Positions 8,178 to 17,248 of a stretch of DNA of 45,068 nucleotides are shown in pieces. This stretch comes from Megasphaera sp. MJR8396C (GTDB lineage Bacteria > Bacillota > Negativicutes > Veillonellales > Megasphaeraceae): assembly GCF_001546855.1 (NCBI RefSeq), contig NZ_KQ958166.1, forward strand, positions 1 to 45,068. The letters are read 5' to 3'. Numbering within the stretch: the stretch's first letter is position 1; every line of letters starts with the position of its first letter. The notes under the pieces are model-generated. The model ran no database searches, was not told where the DNA came from, and worked only from the letters and a program-made list of their open reading frames with translations. Both the position numbers and the translations under genes were made by a program.

Positions 8178-8894
8178 ATGATTGTATTTCCCGCTATTGA
8201 TATCCAAAACGGCCGTGCCGTCCGCCTGCGCCAGGGCGTAAAGGAAGACAGTACGACGTATTTTGACAATCCTGTCGAAGCGGCGGTAAAGTGGGCCGAC
8301 GAAGGGGCTCTCTTTCTCCACGTCGTCGACCTCGACGGCGCCTTTTCGGGCAGTCTCTCTAACGCCTCGATAATCGGTGATATTTGTGAAGCCGTCGATA
8401 TCCCTGTCGAAGTCGGCGGAGGCATTCGCAGTGAAGAAGCTATCGAAACGTATTTAGAGGCCGGCGTCAATCGGGTCATCATCGGTTCTAAGGCCGTCGA
8501 AGATCCGGACTTTATGGCGGCCATGGCTAAAAAATATGGCTCTATGCTGGCCGTGTCCATCGATGCCAAGGAAGATGTCGTCGCTACCCGCGGCTGGGTC
8601 GACGGCAGCGATAAACGCGTGTTGCCCTTTGCCCAAGCGATGTTGGACCTGGGCATCAATACCTTGATTTACACCGATATCAGCCGCGACGGGATGCTGA
8701 CCGGACCGAATTTTACCATGCTCGGCCAGCTTCAGCAGCTGCCTTATATCCGCCTTATCGCATCGGGCGGGATGAGCAGCATCGACGATTTGAAGAAACT
8801 GAAGTCCATGGGCATCTATGGGGCCATTACGGGAAAGGCCCTGTACGAAGGGAAAATCACCATGGCTGAAATCCGTAGTTTAGGGGGAATGTAA
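8178..8894 (+). CDS. hisA: ProFAR isomerase HisA
   Basis: TIM-barrel Amadori isomerase that converts ProFAR to PRFAR. The 238 aa show the half-barrel duplication: [14 protein letters not shown] at the start with catalytic Asp8, and VSIDAKED in the middle with the second acidic residue. Phosphate-binding loops VGGGIR (near 78) and ASGGMSS (near 197) match the family. It begins four bases after hisH with a GGAAGGATGAG ribosome site, and stops one base before hisF. Confidence 0.96.
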   Translation: MIVFPAIDIQNGRAVRLRQGVKEDSTTYFDNPVEAAVKWADEGALFLHVVDLDGAFSGSLSNASIIGDICEAVDIPVEVGGGIRSEEAIETYLEAGVNRVIIGSKAVEDPDFMAAMAKKYGSMLAVSIDAKEDVVATRGWVDGSDKRVLPFAQAMLDLGINTLIYTDISRDGMLTGPNFTMLGQLQQLPYIRLIASGGMSSIDDLKKLKSMGIYGAITGKALYEGKITMAEIRSLGGM

Positions 8895-8895
8895 G

Positions 8896-9660
8896 ATGTT
8901 GGCGAAACGAATTGTACCCTGCCTCGACGTCCGCAACGGCCGCGTCGTGAAGGGGAAGCAGTTTAAGCACCTGCAGGATGTCGACGACCCGGTCAGCTTG
9001 GGGAAATTCTATTCGGACCAGTTGGCCGACGAACTCGTTTTTTACGATATTACGGCGACTCATGAAAAACGCCATATCTTCCTCGACGTCGTCCGTGCTG
9101 TGGCCGAAACGATTACCATCCCCTTTACGATCGGCGGCGGTATCGCCAGTATCGATGACTTTCACCAGGTTTTGCGGGCCGGTGCCGATAAGGTCTCGGT
9201 CAACTCGGCAGCCGTTCTTAGGCCGGAACTGATCCGCGAAGCGGCTCAGCGTTTTGGCAGCCAGTGTGTCGTCTTGTCCATCGATGCCAAGCGCGACAAC
9301 CATGGCAGCTGGCAGGTATACGTCGAAGGGGGACGCAAGAATACGGGCATCGATGCCATGGCCTGGGCTAAAGAAGGCGTGGCCTTAGGTGCCGGCGAAA
9401 TCTGCATGAATTCTATGGATGCCGATGGGGAAAAGGCCGGCTTCGATTTGGAATTGAACCGCCGCTTAGCGTCCGAACTCCCGGTACCGATCATCGCCTC
9501 CGGCGGGGCCGGTACGATGCAGGACTTTAAGGACGTCTTCGATACCGGTGTCGATGCGGCTCTGGCAGCTTCGGTATTTCATTTTGGCCAAATCGACATA
9601 CCCGATTTGAAAGGCTATTTACAGGGACAGGGCATTCCCATGAGAGGGGCAGAAGTATAA
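8896..9660 (+). CDS. hisF: Imidazole glycerol phosphate synthase, cyclase subunit
   Basis: TIM-barrel cyclase that uses HisH-derived ammonia to make imidazole glycerol phosphate and AICAR. The 254 aa start with [16 protein letters not shown], with catalytic Asp11, and have the second catalytic Asp in LSIDAKRD near residue 130. Phosphate sites IGGGIAS and ASGGAGT are present. The stop codon abuts the hisIE start with no spacer, implying translational coupling. Confidence 0.97.
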   Translation: MLAKRIVPCLDVRNGRVVKGKQFKHLQDVDDPVSLGKFYSDQLADELVFYDITATHEKRHIFLDVVRAVAETITIPFTIGGGIASIDDFHQVLRAGADKVSVNSAAVLRPELIREAAQRFGSQCVVLSIDAKRDNHGSWQVYVEGGRKNTGIDAMAWAKEGVALGAGEICMNSMDADGEKAGFDLELNRRLASELPVPIIASGGAGTMQDFKDVFDTGVDAALAASVFHFGQIDIPDLKGYLQGQGIPMRGAEV

Positions 9661-10374
9661 ATGGATAGTGTATCGATGAAAGATATAAAATTTGACGGCA
9701 GAGGTCTGGTGCCGGCCGTCGTTCAGGAAGGCTGCAGCGGCAAAATTTTGATGGTAGCCTATATGAATGAAGAAGCCCTGCAGCGTACGGTAGAAAGCGG
9801 CGATGCCTGGTATTACAGCCGCAGCCGCAAGGCTTTATGGCACAAGGGCGAAACGTCCGGCCATTTCCAGCGCGTCCGTTCCATTGCCGTCGACTGCGAC
9901 GCCGACACGATCTTACTGACTGTCGACCAAATCGGCGCGGCCTGCCATACGGGCCATAAATCGTGTTTCTTCCGGTCCATGACGGAATGGGAAAAGAGCT
10001 ATACCGGAAGTTTGTCCATTTTGTCGGATCTCAGCCAGGAAATCAGCGACAAGCGGATTCATCCGACGGAAAAATCGTATACGTCCTATCTGCTCCAGAC
10101 CGGTATCGATAAGATCTGCAAGAAGATCGGTGAAGAATCGGCAGAAGTCATCATCGCTGCCAAGAATGCCGATCCCGTTGCCGATGACAAGTCAGAACAG
10201 GCCGAAGACCTGCGGCTCGAAGTCTGCAAGGAGTCGGCGGACTTACTGTATCACCTGGCCGTCTTGTGGGAAGATACGGGGGTTACGGTGAATGACGTCA
10301 TGAAGGTCTTGGAAGAACGGTCCCATGTCAAGGGCAATAAGAAGACCGTCGGTCATTTAGATAAGACGTTTTAA
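9661..10374 (+). CDS. hisIE: Bifunctional PR-AMP cyclohydrolase / PR-ATP pyrophosphatase
   Basis: A fusion that carries out the second and third pathway steps. Residues 1 to about 110 are the HisI cyclohydrolase, with the zinc and metal residues of [17 protein letters not shown] and [10 protein letters not shown]. Residues about 120-237 are the helical HisE pyrophosphatase, with [15 protein letters not shown] and a HLAVLW helix. Length 237 aa fits the fused enzyme. The ATG follows the hisF stop directly. With it, the operon covers every pathway step except histidinol-phosphatase. Confidence 0.96.
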   Translation: MDSVSMKDIKFDGRGLVPAVVQEGCSGKILMVAYMNEEALQRTVESGDAWYYSRSRKALWHKGETSGHFQRVRSIAVDCDADTILLTVDQIGAACHTGHKSCFFRSMTEWEKSYTGSLSILSDLSQEISDKRIHPTEKSYTSYLLQTGIDKICKKIGEESAEVIIAAKNADPVADDKSEQAEDLRLEVCKESADLLYHLAVLWEDTGVTVNDVMKVLEERSHVKGNKKTVGHLDKTF

Positions 10375-10388
10375 GAAAAGGGAGTCCC

Positions 10389-11507
10389 ATGAAGAAAGTA
10401 ATTTTTGACGTCGACGGCGTCTTACTCAGCGAAAAACGGTATTTTGACGTATCGGCCCTGGTCCTCTGGGAGTGGTATTACAGTGAAAAATACCTGCATT
10501 TGGGCCATGAGACGGTTACGGCCGAACTCAGTGATGAAGCCATTGACCGCCTGCGCGGCCGGTTTTGGAAAGACGACGCCATATTGTTGTGGCTGAAAAA
10601 GCACGGTGTCAACAGCAACTGGGATATGGTCCACGCCCATCTCGTCGTCACCTTGTGGCTCCTGTTGGAACGGTATACCGCACAGCATGGTCCCGTGGAA
10701 ACCGTCATTGAGACGAATGCCGACGTTCAAGGGCTCGGCAGACTTCTTCAGGCCTATGAACTTCCATCGGCCGATGACGTCTGTCAAAGGTTGGCTGAAA
10801 CGGTGCCCGATGAGGCTAGTAAGGACGACGTCTTTGCTTACCTGAGCGATGCCGTTGCGGCATCTCTGGGAGAGGGGACGCGCCAGTGGACGCCCCTTCG
10901 TTCGCCGCTGTGGAATCTGGCTTTTGAAGCCTTTCAGGATTGGTACTTTGGCGATTCGCTCTATGAAAAGACGTATGGGAAAAAGCCTTATGCGCCGGGA
11001 AAACCGGGCTTTCTGACCCGCGAAGAACCGCTGGGAACGATCGAAGGCATCCGGCATATGTTTCGTGAACTCAAGCGCCGGGGCTATGAGATTGCCATCG
11101 CTACCGGTCGGTCCCGGGCGGAAATGGAAATCCCTTTCCGCACCTACGGCTGGCTGGACGAATTTGACGAGCATTACACCGCCACCTACAGCGACGTCGA
11201 AGAAGCGGAAGGCATGCTGAACCTGTCTTTGGATAAACCGCATCCCTTCGTCTACTGCCTCGGTGCCTTTGGGAAGGATAAGGCCCGCTACGCGGACTAT
11301 GTGAACTGCATGGATGATTTCAAGCAGGGGACGTACTATGTCGTCGGTGATTCCTTAGCCGACGTTTGGTGTGCCAAAGCCTTGGGGGCCGTCATGATCG
11401 GGACCTTGACCGGTATCGATGGAGACGAGGCCAGGACGATGTTTGAACGAGAAGGCGTTTCTCATATCGTCACCAGTGTGGAAGCTATTTTAGATTTTTT
11501 AGTATAG
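10389..11507 (+). CDS. Large HAD hydrolase, candidate histidinol-phosphatase
   Basis: HAD-superfamily phosphatase of 372 aa, longer than typical 200-230 aa members because of a large helical insertion (roughly 20-200) between motif I and the Rossmann core. Motif I is FDVDGV with Asp7 and Asp9, motif II is the ATGRSRAEME region near 240, and motif IV is VVGDSLADVWCAK near 320. It starts 14 bases after hisIE and belongs to the same transcript. The operon lacks any histidinol-phosphatase (HisB is monofunctional and no PHP-type HisK is seen), so this gene is the natural candidate. That assignment is inference from context, and a role in metabolite repair is also possible. Confidence 0.8.
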   Translation: MKKVIFDVDGVLLSEKRYFDVSALVLWEWYYSEKYLHLGHETVTAELSDEAIDRLRGRFWKDDAILLWLKKHGVNSNWDMVHAHLVVTLWLLLERYTAQHGPVETVIETNADVQGLGRLLQAYELPSADDVCQRLAETVPDEASKDDVFAYLSDAVAASLGEGTRQWTPLRSPLWNLAFEAFQDWYFGDSLYEKTYGKKPYAPGKPGFLTREEPLGTIEGIRHMFRELKRRGYEIAIATGRSRAEMEIPFRTYGWLDEFDEHYTATYSDVEEAEGMLNLSLDKPHPFVYCLGAFGKDKARYADYVNCMDDFKQGTYYVVGDSLADVWCAKALGAVMIGTLTGIDGDEARTMFEREGVSHIVTSVEAILDFLV

Positions 11508-11516
11508 GACATATTT

Positions 11517-12605
11517 ATGAAGATTACAGCCATTGAAATCGGGAAAATTGCCATTCCCTTAAAAACACCTTTTATTACGGCCCTGCGCCGCGTCGATGTG
11601 GCCGAAGACGTCGTCGTCAAGGTCCACACCGATGACGGACACGTTGGCTACGGCAATGCGCCGGCAACGGTCGTCATCACCGGCGACAGCCACGAATCGG
11701 TAGCCGGGGCGGTCGAACATGTCATCGGGCCGAAGCTGATCGGCATGGATATCGACGACCGGGAACTCATTTTAGAAACAATCCAAGGGGCGATGGTCCA
11801 CAATACATCGGCTAAGGCCGCCCTCGACATCGCCGTCCATGATCTCTTCGGCCAGCGTTATGGTCTGCCCCTCTATCGCTTCTTTGGCGGCCGCCGCCAG
11901 CGCATCGCATCGGACCTTACGATCAGTGTCAATCCGCCTGACGTCATGGCCGCTGATGCGATAAAAGCCGTTCGGGCTGGGTACCGTCATTTGAAGCTGA
12001 AAGTCGGTAGCGACAGTGCCGTTGACTTTGACCGCGTCGCCTCCATTCGCCAGGCTGTCGGGAAAGACGTTGCCATCCGCCTCGATGCCAATCAGGGCTG
12101 GAAGCCCAAAGAAGCCATCCGCCTCATCCGGGCCATGGAAGATGCCGGTCTTGCTATCGAACTCATCGAACAGCCCGTAAAGGCCGCCGATTTTGAAGGC
12201 CTGAAACAGGTGACGGATCATGTCGATACCCTGATCATGGCCGATGAATCGGCATTCAGCCCGGCCGATGTCTTTCGCCTGCTGTCCATGCGGGCCTGTG
12301 ACTTGATCAATATAAAGCTCATGAAGGCCGGCGGCCTCGGGCCGGCTTCGAAAATCGCTGCCATGGCGGAAGCGGCCGGTGTCGAATGCATGATGGGCTG
12401 CATGCTGGAATGCAAAATCGGTATCACGGCAGCGGCGGCCTTATCGGCCGGGACGGCAGTGATTACAAAGAATGATTTGGATGCAGCCGATCTCATGGCG
12501 GCAGATCCCATTCAGGGCGGCATTACCTATGATGAGGACCATCTCGTCCTCTCGGACATGCCGGGCCTTGGCATTCAAGGTGTGGAAGGCTGGACCCCTT
12601 TTTAA
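11517..12605 (+). CDS. Dipeptide (L-Ala-D/L-Glu type) epimerase
   Basis: Enolase-superfamily enzyme of the muconate-lactonising subgroup, 362 aa. The barrel carries the catalytic KxK motif in HLKLKVG (near 160-166), metal ligands in LDANQGW, IEQPV and MADESAF, and the second catalytic lysine in NIKLMKAGG (near 265-272). Family members recycle murein-derived L-Ala-D-Glu to L-Ala-L-Glu, but related enzymes epimerise other dipeptides, so the substrate is uncertain. It is the last gene of the his transcript, nine bases after the HAD gene, and its end forms part of the terminator stem. It may feed peptidoglycan-derived glutamate into metabolism. Confidence 0.88.
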   Translation: MKITAIEIGKIAIPLKTPFITALRRVDVAEDVVVKVHTDDGHVGYGNAPATVVITGDSHESVAGAVEHVIGPKLIGMDIDDRELILETIQGAMVHNTSAKAALDIAVHDLFGQRYGLPLYRFFGGRRQRIASDLTISVNPPDVMAADAIKAVRAGYRHLKLKVGSDSAVDFDRVASIRQAVGKDVAIRLDANQGWKPKEAIRLIRAMEDAGLAIELIEQPVKAADFEGLKQVTDHVDTLIMADESAFSPADVFRLLSMRACDLINIKLMKAGGLGPASKIAAMAEAAGVECMMGCMLECKIGITAAAALSAGTAVITKNDLDAADLMAADPIQGGITYDEDHLVLSDMPGLGIQGVEGWTPF

Positions 12606-12625
12606 AGGACGGGTCCGGCTTTTTC
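12589..12625 (+). terminator. Terminator of the his operon
   Basis: GCTGGACCC (12589-12597) pairs with GGGTCCGGC (12611-12619) with one G-U pair, followed by a T-tract. The 5' arm lies inside the last codons of the epimerase gene. Confidence 0.8.
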
Positions 12626-12627
12626 TG

Positions 12628-12656
12628 TTGACACGATGGCTGACATTTTTTATAAT
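12628..12656 (+). promoter_or_regulatory. Consensus promoter of the trmB operon
   Basis: Perfect TTGACA (12628-12633), 17-base spacer and perfect TATAAT (12651-12656), starting three bases after the T-tract of the preceding terminator. The transcript has a leader of about 95 bases. Confidence 0.9.
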
Positions 12657-12683
12657 AAAAAAAGTATCATACAGTTTGTTAAG

Positions 12684-12720
12684 GAACCCTTCCGGCTTGT
12701 GCAGCAGGTCTGAAGGGTTC
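12684..12720 (+). promoter_or_regulatory. Leader hairpin before trmB
   Basis: GAACCCTTC (12684-12692) and GAAGGGTTC (12712-12720) form a perfect 9-base-pair stem around a 19-base loop. Only two T residues follow, so it is a poor intrinsic terminator. It could be an attenuator remnant, a protein-binding site or an mRNA-stabilising hairpin. Confidence 0.5.
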
Positions 12721-12757
12721 TTGTACGATGAATCCATTTATGAATCGAGGAGGATAC

Positions 12758-13462
12758 ATGCGTTTACGAAGAAAACCGTGGATTGACGAGGCTATCAAGG
12801 AGTACAATGAGTTTCTCCACCTCGACGATTGTCAAATGTATAAGGGGAAGTGGCATACGCTCTTTAAATCCCCGGAAGCGCCGTTGTGGGTAGAGCTTGG
12901 GACCGGCAAGGGAAACTTTATTTCCCAATTGGCCCAGCTTCACCGCGACGTCAACTTTATCGGCATTGAAATTCAGGCCGGGGTCCTCTATTATGCCGGC
13001 AAGAAGTGTGCCGATGCCGAAGTCGATAATGTGCAGCTCCTGCGCTGTGATGTCGCCCGACTGGAAGATATTTTTGAGCCCGGTGAAGTCGACCGCTTCT
13101 TCATCAATTTCTGCGATCCCTGGCCTAAAAAGCGCCATGCCAAGCGGCGTCTGACCTACCGCAGCTTTCTCGACCGCTATGCCCGTCTTTTAAAAGAAGG
13201 CGGCAAGATCTACTTTAAGTCCGACAATGCCGGCCTTTTCGACTTTACCCTCGATGAATTTAAAGCCTGCGGATGGCCGCTGTCGGAAGTGACCTATGAT
13301 TTGCATAACAGCTCGGTGTTGAATGAAGCCATGACCGAATACGAGGCTAAATTCAGTGCCAAGGGACAGCCTATTTTTCATTGTGTTGCCACACGCCCAC
13401 AGGAAGTGATAGCTCATGTTGTCGAAAAAGATGAATGCCGAAACGAAGGCCCGGAGGAGTAA
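12758..13462 (+). CDS. trmB: tRNA (guanine-N7)-methyltransferase
   Basis: SAM-dependent enzyme that makes m7G46 in the tRNA variable loop. The ATG at 12758 is preferred over one at 12728 because a GAGGAGG ribosome site precedes it; it gives 234 aa. The SAM-binding start is WVELGTGKGNF, followed by FIGIEI, and the family signature DPWPKKRHAKRRL lies in the middle third. The C-terminal stretch EAKFSAKGQPIF matches the TrmB tail. The next gene begins inside its last 47 bases in another frame. Confidence 0.93.
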   Translation: MRLRRKPWIDEAIKEYNEFLHLDDCQMYKGKWHTLFKSPEAPLWVELGTGKGNFISQLAQLHRDVNFIGIEIQAGVLYYAGKKCADAEVDNVQLLRCDVARLEDIFEPGEVDRFFINFCDPWPKKRHAKRRLTYRSFLDRYARLLKEGGKIYFKSDNAGLFDFTLDEFKACGWPLSEVTYDLHNSSVLNEAMTEYEAKFSAKGQPIFHCVATRPQEVIAHVVEKDECRNEGPEE

Positions 13463-14690
13463 CCTCCTTTGGATGCTGGCGTCTGTATCCCTCTTGGTTG
13501 TCATTGGCCTTGAAAATATCCTCAGCTCGACCTTTGTCCTCGACGAAGGAGCGTCCTTGTCCGGTTATTTGGGCAAACAACTGGGTTTTTTAGTTGCCGG
13601 CGTCGTCATTGCCCGGGTCATTTGGAAGCTGGGGTATCAGTTTATTCGCCGCTGGTGCAGCAAAATTGTCCTAATCAATATCGTCTGCCTCATCGCTGTC
13701 AAATTCGTCGGCATTACGGTCAACGGCGCTCGCCGCTGGTTGGGCTTCGGTGCCTTTTCCTTTCAGCCTTCGGAGTTTGCCAAGTTAGCGGCGATTATCA
13801 CGATGGCTGCGGCCATTGCCTTTTATTTGGAACGACATGGGAATAAGGAATTGATGTCCCTTCACCTGCGCAATATCTTTCCCATCGATAAATTGGAACG
13901 AAAGATTCCCTTCGGGAAGCGGCTCTTTGCCTTATTCCTCAATCGATACGGCCTTTTTGCCTTTTTCCCGACCCTCTTTTTTGCTTTCTTAGTAGCACTG
14001 CAGCCCGATGCCGGGACGGCTATCGTCATCTTTTTCCCTGTTCTGATGATGTTTTTTTGCTGCGAACTGACGGTGATTCACACCAAATTTTCATGGAAGC
14101 AGCGCCTGGCCTTTGCCATTGGCGTCGTCGCCCTTATCGGACTCGGTGTTTATCTCTTTGCCCACTCGTACCAGATGATGCGAATCGTTACCTGGTGGGA
14201 CCCGTGGCCTTATAGTCAGAGCAGCGGGTATCAAACGGTTCAAAGTTATATTGCCGTCGGCTCCGGCGGCGTCTTTGGCCAGGGGATGGGGACCGGGATC
14301 AGTAAGTTCAATTACTTGCCGGAAGCCCATACGGACTTTGCCTTTGCCGTCATCGCCCAGGAATGGGGCCTCATCGGGGCCGTCACCGTCTTGTTTTTGT
14401 TTTGCAGCCTGCTGTCCGTCGGCGTGAAAACGGCTATCCGCTGCCGCGACCGCTTCGGAACCTTTCTGGCCTTGGGCATTACCTTTTCGCTCTGCATCCA
14501 GGGCCTCATCAACATGGCCATGGTCACGGGCATTGTCCCTGTCGTCGGGGTGCCCCTGCCTTTTATCAGCTACGGCGGGTCTTCGCTTATTTTAAATATC
14601 ATTTCGGTTACGTTTTTACTGCGCATCAGTTATGATAATTTCTGCGAAGCCGAGGCGGGGCAGGCTGACGTCGAACAGGAGCCGTTCTAA
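13416..14690 (+). CDS. ftsW: FtsW-type SEDS peptidoglycan polymerase
   Basis: Polytopic membrane protein of the SEDS family (FtsW/RodA/SpoVE), which polymerises glycan strands from lipid II with a class B PBP. The 424 aa have about ten membrane helices. Family marks are GARRWLGFG with FQPSEFAKLA, DPWPYSQSSGYQ, the PEAHTDFAFAV loop and the C-terminal VPLPFISYGGSS. The loop wording and the GYQ segment are closer to FtsW than RodA, but this is a judgement by eye. The ATG at 13416 follows CAGGAAGTG and overlaps trmB by 47 bases; an ATG at 13431 is an alternative. Confidence 0.85.
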   Translation: MLSKKMNAETKARRSNLLWMLASVSLLVVIGLENILSSTFVLDEGASLSGYLGKQLGFLVAGVVIARVIWKLGYQFIRRWCSKIVLINIVCLIAVKFVGITVNGARRWLGFGAFSFQPSEFAKLAAIITMAAAIAFYLERHGNKELMSLHLRNIFPIDKLERKIPFGKRLFALFLNRYGLFAFFPTLFFAFLVALQPDAGTAIVIFFPVLMMFFCCELTVIHTKFSWKQRLAFAIGVVALIGLGVYLFAHSYQMMRIVTWWDPWPYSQSSGYQTVQSYIAVGSGGVFGQGMGTGISKFNYLPEAHTDFAFAVIAQEWGLIGAVTVLFLFCSLLSVGVKTAIRCRDRFGTFLALGITFSLCIQGLINMAMVTGIVPVVGVPLPFISYGGSSLILNIISVTFLLRISYDNFCEAEAGQADVEQEPF

Positions 14691-14752
14691 GGAGCGGCGC
14701 CTGATAACGCTGATTTTTTATAAGAAATCTGTCTTTTTTGGGAGGAGATTGC

Positions 14753-16021
14753 ATGCAACAACATAGGGTTATCCACGTAGAAGAACGGCTGCCCGTACTG
14801 CCGACTATTCCGTTGAGTTTGCAGCATTTATTTGCCATGTTCGGCTCGACAGTCCTGGTCCCGTTCCTGCTCCATGTCGATCCGGCAACGGCTTTATTTA
14901 TGAACGGCGTCGGCACCTTGCTGTACCTGACCATTTGTAAATGGCGGCTGCCGGCCTATCTCGGCTCGAGCTTTGCCTTTATTTCTCCGGTCCTGGCCGT
15001 TACGGCTACGCCGGGCATGACCTATGGCGATGCCCAGGGGGGCTTCATCGTCTTCGGGCTGTCCTTTATTATCTTGGCGGCCGTCGTCGATAAGGTGGGT
15101 ACGAAGTGGATCGACATCCTCTTTCCGCCAGCTGCCATGGGTTCTATCGTCGCCATCATCGGCTTGGAATTGGCGCCCTTGGCCATGAACATGTCGGGCT
15201 ATATGGGCGAAGTCCAGGGCATGTCCAACGAAACGGCCATGATCATTTCGACCTTTACCTTGATCGTCACCATTTTGACGACTGTCCTCGGCCGCGGCTT
15301 CATCGGCATCATCCCCATTCTTATCGGCGTCATTGCCGGCTATATCCTGTCCTTCTTCATGGGCGTCGTCGACTTGACCCATGTTCAGGAAGTTCCCTGG
15401 TTTGCCTTGCCGACTTTTTATAAGCCGGAATTTAACCTCAGTGCCATCATGATGATCATGCCGGCCCTGTTCGTCGTCCTGGCTGAACACCTGGGGCACC
15501 TCTTCGTTACCAGTGATATCGTCGGCCGAGACCTCATTGCCGATCCGGGCCTTCACCGCTCGCTCTTCGCCGACGGCGTATCGAACGTCCTCTCCGGCCT
15601 CGTCGGCTCGACGCCGAATACGACGTACGGTGAAAATATGGGCGTCATGGCCATTACCGGTGTATACAGCACCTGGGTCATCGGCGGCGCTGCCATCTTT
15701 GCCATCCTCTTTTCCTTTATCGGTAAAATCGCGGCCCTCATCCACGCCATTCCGACGCCGGTCATGGGCGGCGTCTGCATCCTCTTGTTCGGCTTCATTG
15801 CCGCATCGGGGCTGCGCATGCTGGTTGAAAAGAAAGTCGATTATACACGTTCGAAGAATCTTATCTTAACGGCGGTCACTATGATTTCCGGCCTTAGCGG
15901 CGCTACCATCGTACTCGGCCCGGTCCAGCTCAAGGGCATGGGCCTGGCAACGGTCGTCGCCATGGTCATGAGCTGCGTCTTCTTATTCTTTGAAAAAATC
16001 CACTGGGCCAACGAAGAATAA
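14753..16021 (+). CDS. uraA: Uracil permease (NCS2 family)
   Basis: Inner-membrane proton-coupled nucleobase transporter, 422 aa with about 14 helices. The ATG at 14753 follows GGGAGGAG at 14740-14747. The opening VEERLPVLPTIPLSLQHLFAMFG and the LAEHLGHLFVT and GLVGSTPNTTYGENMGV segments are those of the uracil branch of NCS2, including the substrate-binding Glu in AEH and in the YGEN motif. No pyrimidine gene is adjacent and I see no PyrR-type attenuator before it, so its control is unclear. Confidence 0.92.
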   Translation: MQQHRVIHVEERLPVLPTIPLSLQHLFAMFGSTVLVPFLLHVDPATALFMNGVGTLLYLTICKWRLPAYLGSSFAFISPVLAVTATPGMTYGDAQGGFIVFGLSFIILAAVVDKVGTKWIDILFPPAAMGSIVAIIGLELAPLAMNMSGYMGEVQGMSNETAMIISTFTLIVTILTTVLGRGFIGIIPILIGVIAGYILSFFMGVVDLTHVQEVPWFALPTFYKPEFNLSAIMMIMPALFVVLAEHLGHLFVTSDIVGRDLIADPGLHRSLFADGVSNVLSGLVGSTPNTTYGENMGVMAITGVYSTWVIGGAAIFAILFSFIGKIAALIHAIPTPVMGGVCILLFGFIAASGLRMLVEKKVDYTRSKNLILTAVTMISGLSGATIVLGPVQLKGMGLATVVAMVMSCVFLFFEKIHWANEE

Positions 16022-16079
16022 AGGCCTTTCCTCCGCTTTTCTGTAAGGGCTGCTTCCGGCGGTTCTGAAAGGAGATATT

Positions 16080-17162
16080 ATGATGAAGATTAAACCACCG
16101 AAAACCCGCGATGATTTAATCGCCCTGCTGAGTCTGACTGAGCCCGACGACCTGCAGGAATTGTATGATGCGGCTTATGCCGTCAAGGCTGAAAATGTCG
16201 GCCGCGTCGTCTACTATCGGGGGCTCATCGAGTTTTCCAACTACTGCATTAAAGATTGTAAATACTGCGGCATCCGCAAGAGCAACGACGAAGTCGAACG
16301 CTTTGATACGCCGCGGGAAGATATTTTGGCCATGGCCCGCTGGGCCTATGAGAATAAGTACGGCTCCCTGACTATCCAGTCCGGCGAACGGCAGGACGAG
16401 GCCTTCATCGATTATGTCGAAGGCCTGGTCCGCGACATCAAGGAACTGAGCGACGGCAAGCTGGGCCTGACCCTTTGTGTCGGCGAACAGACGGAAGAAA
16501 CCTATCGGCGCTGGTTTGAAGCCGGTGCCCACCGCTACCTGCTGCGCATCGAGACCAGCAATCCCGCTCTCTATGCGACCCTCCATCCCGATGACGGCCA
16601 TCATAAATGGCAGGTCCGCAAAGCCTGCCTGGAAAGCCTGCGCCGTATCGGCTATCAGGTCGGGACGGGGGATATGATCGGCCTTCCCGGCCAGACCCTC
16701 GGCGACTTGGCTGACGATATCCTCCTCTACCGCGACATGGATATCGATATGATCGGCATGGGACCCTACGTCGTCCACCATAATACGCCCATCGGGAAAG
16801 CCGTCCTTGCCAGCGGCATGGACAGCAAAGAAGAACAGAAGCGGCGGCTGGAAATGGGACTTAAGATGATCGCCGTGACCCGCCTCTTTTTACCCGACGT
16901 CAACATCGCAGCGACGACGGCCCTTCAGGCTCTCCATCCTTTGGGACGGGAACTGGGCTTAAAGGCCGGGGCCAACGTCCTCATGCCGATCGTCACCGTT
17001 CCTAAATTCCGTCCGCAGTACCTCTTGTATGACAACAAACCTTGTGTCGATGAAGTGCCGGAACAGTGCAAAAACTGCATCAGCGCCCGCGTCGCTTCCG
17101 TCGGCGATACGATTGGTTTTGGCCAATGGGGCGATTCGCCGCACTTTTTCCATCGCAAGTAA
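16080..17162 (+). CDS. hydE: [FeFe]-hydrogenase maturase HydE
   Basis: Radical SAM enzyme that helps build the organic part of the H-cluster of [FeFe]-hydrogenase. The 360 aa carry the radical cluster motif CxxxCxxC at Cys56, Cys60 and Cys63, just after the family segment YYRGLIEFSNYC. A second cysteine set near the C-terminus (Cys, seven residues, Cys, two residues, Cys in CVDEVPEQCKNC) matches the accessory cluster spacing known from some HydE proteins. GDMIGLPGQT is the SAM-binding glycine-rich segment. The hydrogenase and the partners HydF and HydG are not in this window. It ends before a bidirectional terminator. Confidence 0.92.
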   Translation: MMKIKPPKTRDDLIALLSLTEPDDLQELYDAAYAVKAENVGRVVYYRGLIEFSNYCIKDCKYCGIRKSNDEVERFDTPREDILAMARWAYENKYGSLTIQSGERQDEAFIDYVEGLVRDIKELSDGKLGLTLCVGEQTEETYRRWFEAGAHRYLLRIETSNPALYATLHPDDGHHKWQVRKACLESLRRIGYQVGTGDMIGLPGQTLGDLADDILLYRDMDIDMIGMGPYVVHHNTPIGKAVLASGMDSKEEQKRRLEMGLKMIAVTRLFLPDVNIAATTALQALHPLGRELGLKAGANVLMPIVTVPKFRPQYLLYDNKPCVDEVPEQCKNCISARVASVGDTIGFGQWGDSPHFFHRK

Positions 17163-17211
17163 AAGGCTTTGAACCGACTCGAGCGTATGCCAATCCGGCA
17201 TACCGGTATAT

Positions 17212-17245
17212 AAAAAAAGCAGGCCCCGTCGGGACCTGCTTTTTT
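17212..17245. terminator. Bidirectional terminator between hydE and tRNA-Ser
   Basis: GCAGG...CCC (17219-17227) pairs with GGG...CCTGC (17231-17239) with one mismatch and a three-base loop. Seven A residues flank it on the left and six T residues on the right, so it can end both the hydE transcript and the convergent tRNA transcript. Confidence 0.9.
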
Positions 17246-17248
17246 GTT

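Noticed and set aside
14894-15745. Long antisense open frame (283 codons) opposite uraA
   Set aside because: It mirrors a well-supported permease gene, has no ribosome site or recognisable domain, and its composition is the shadow of GC-rich codons.
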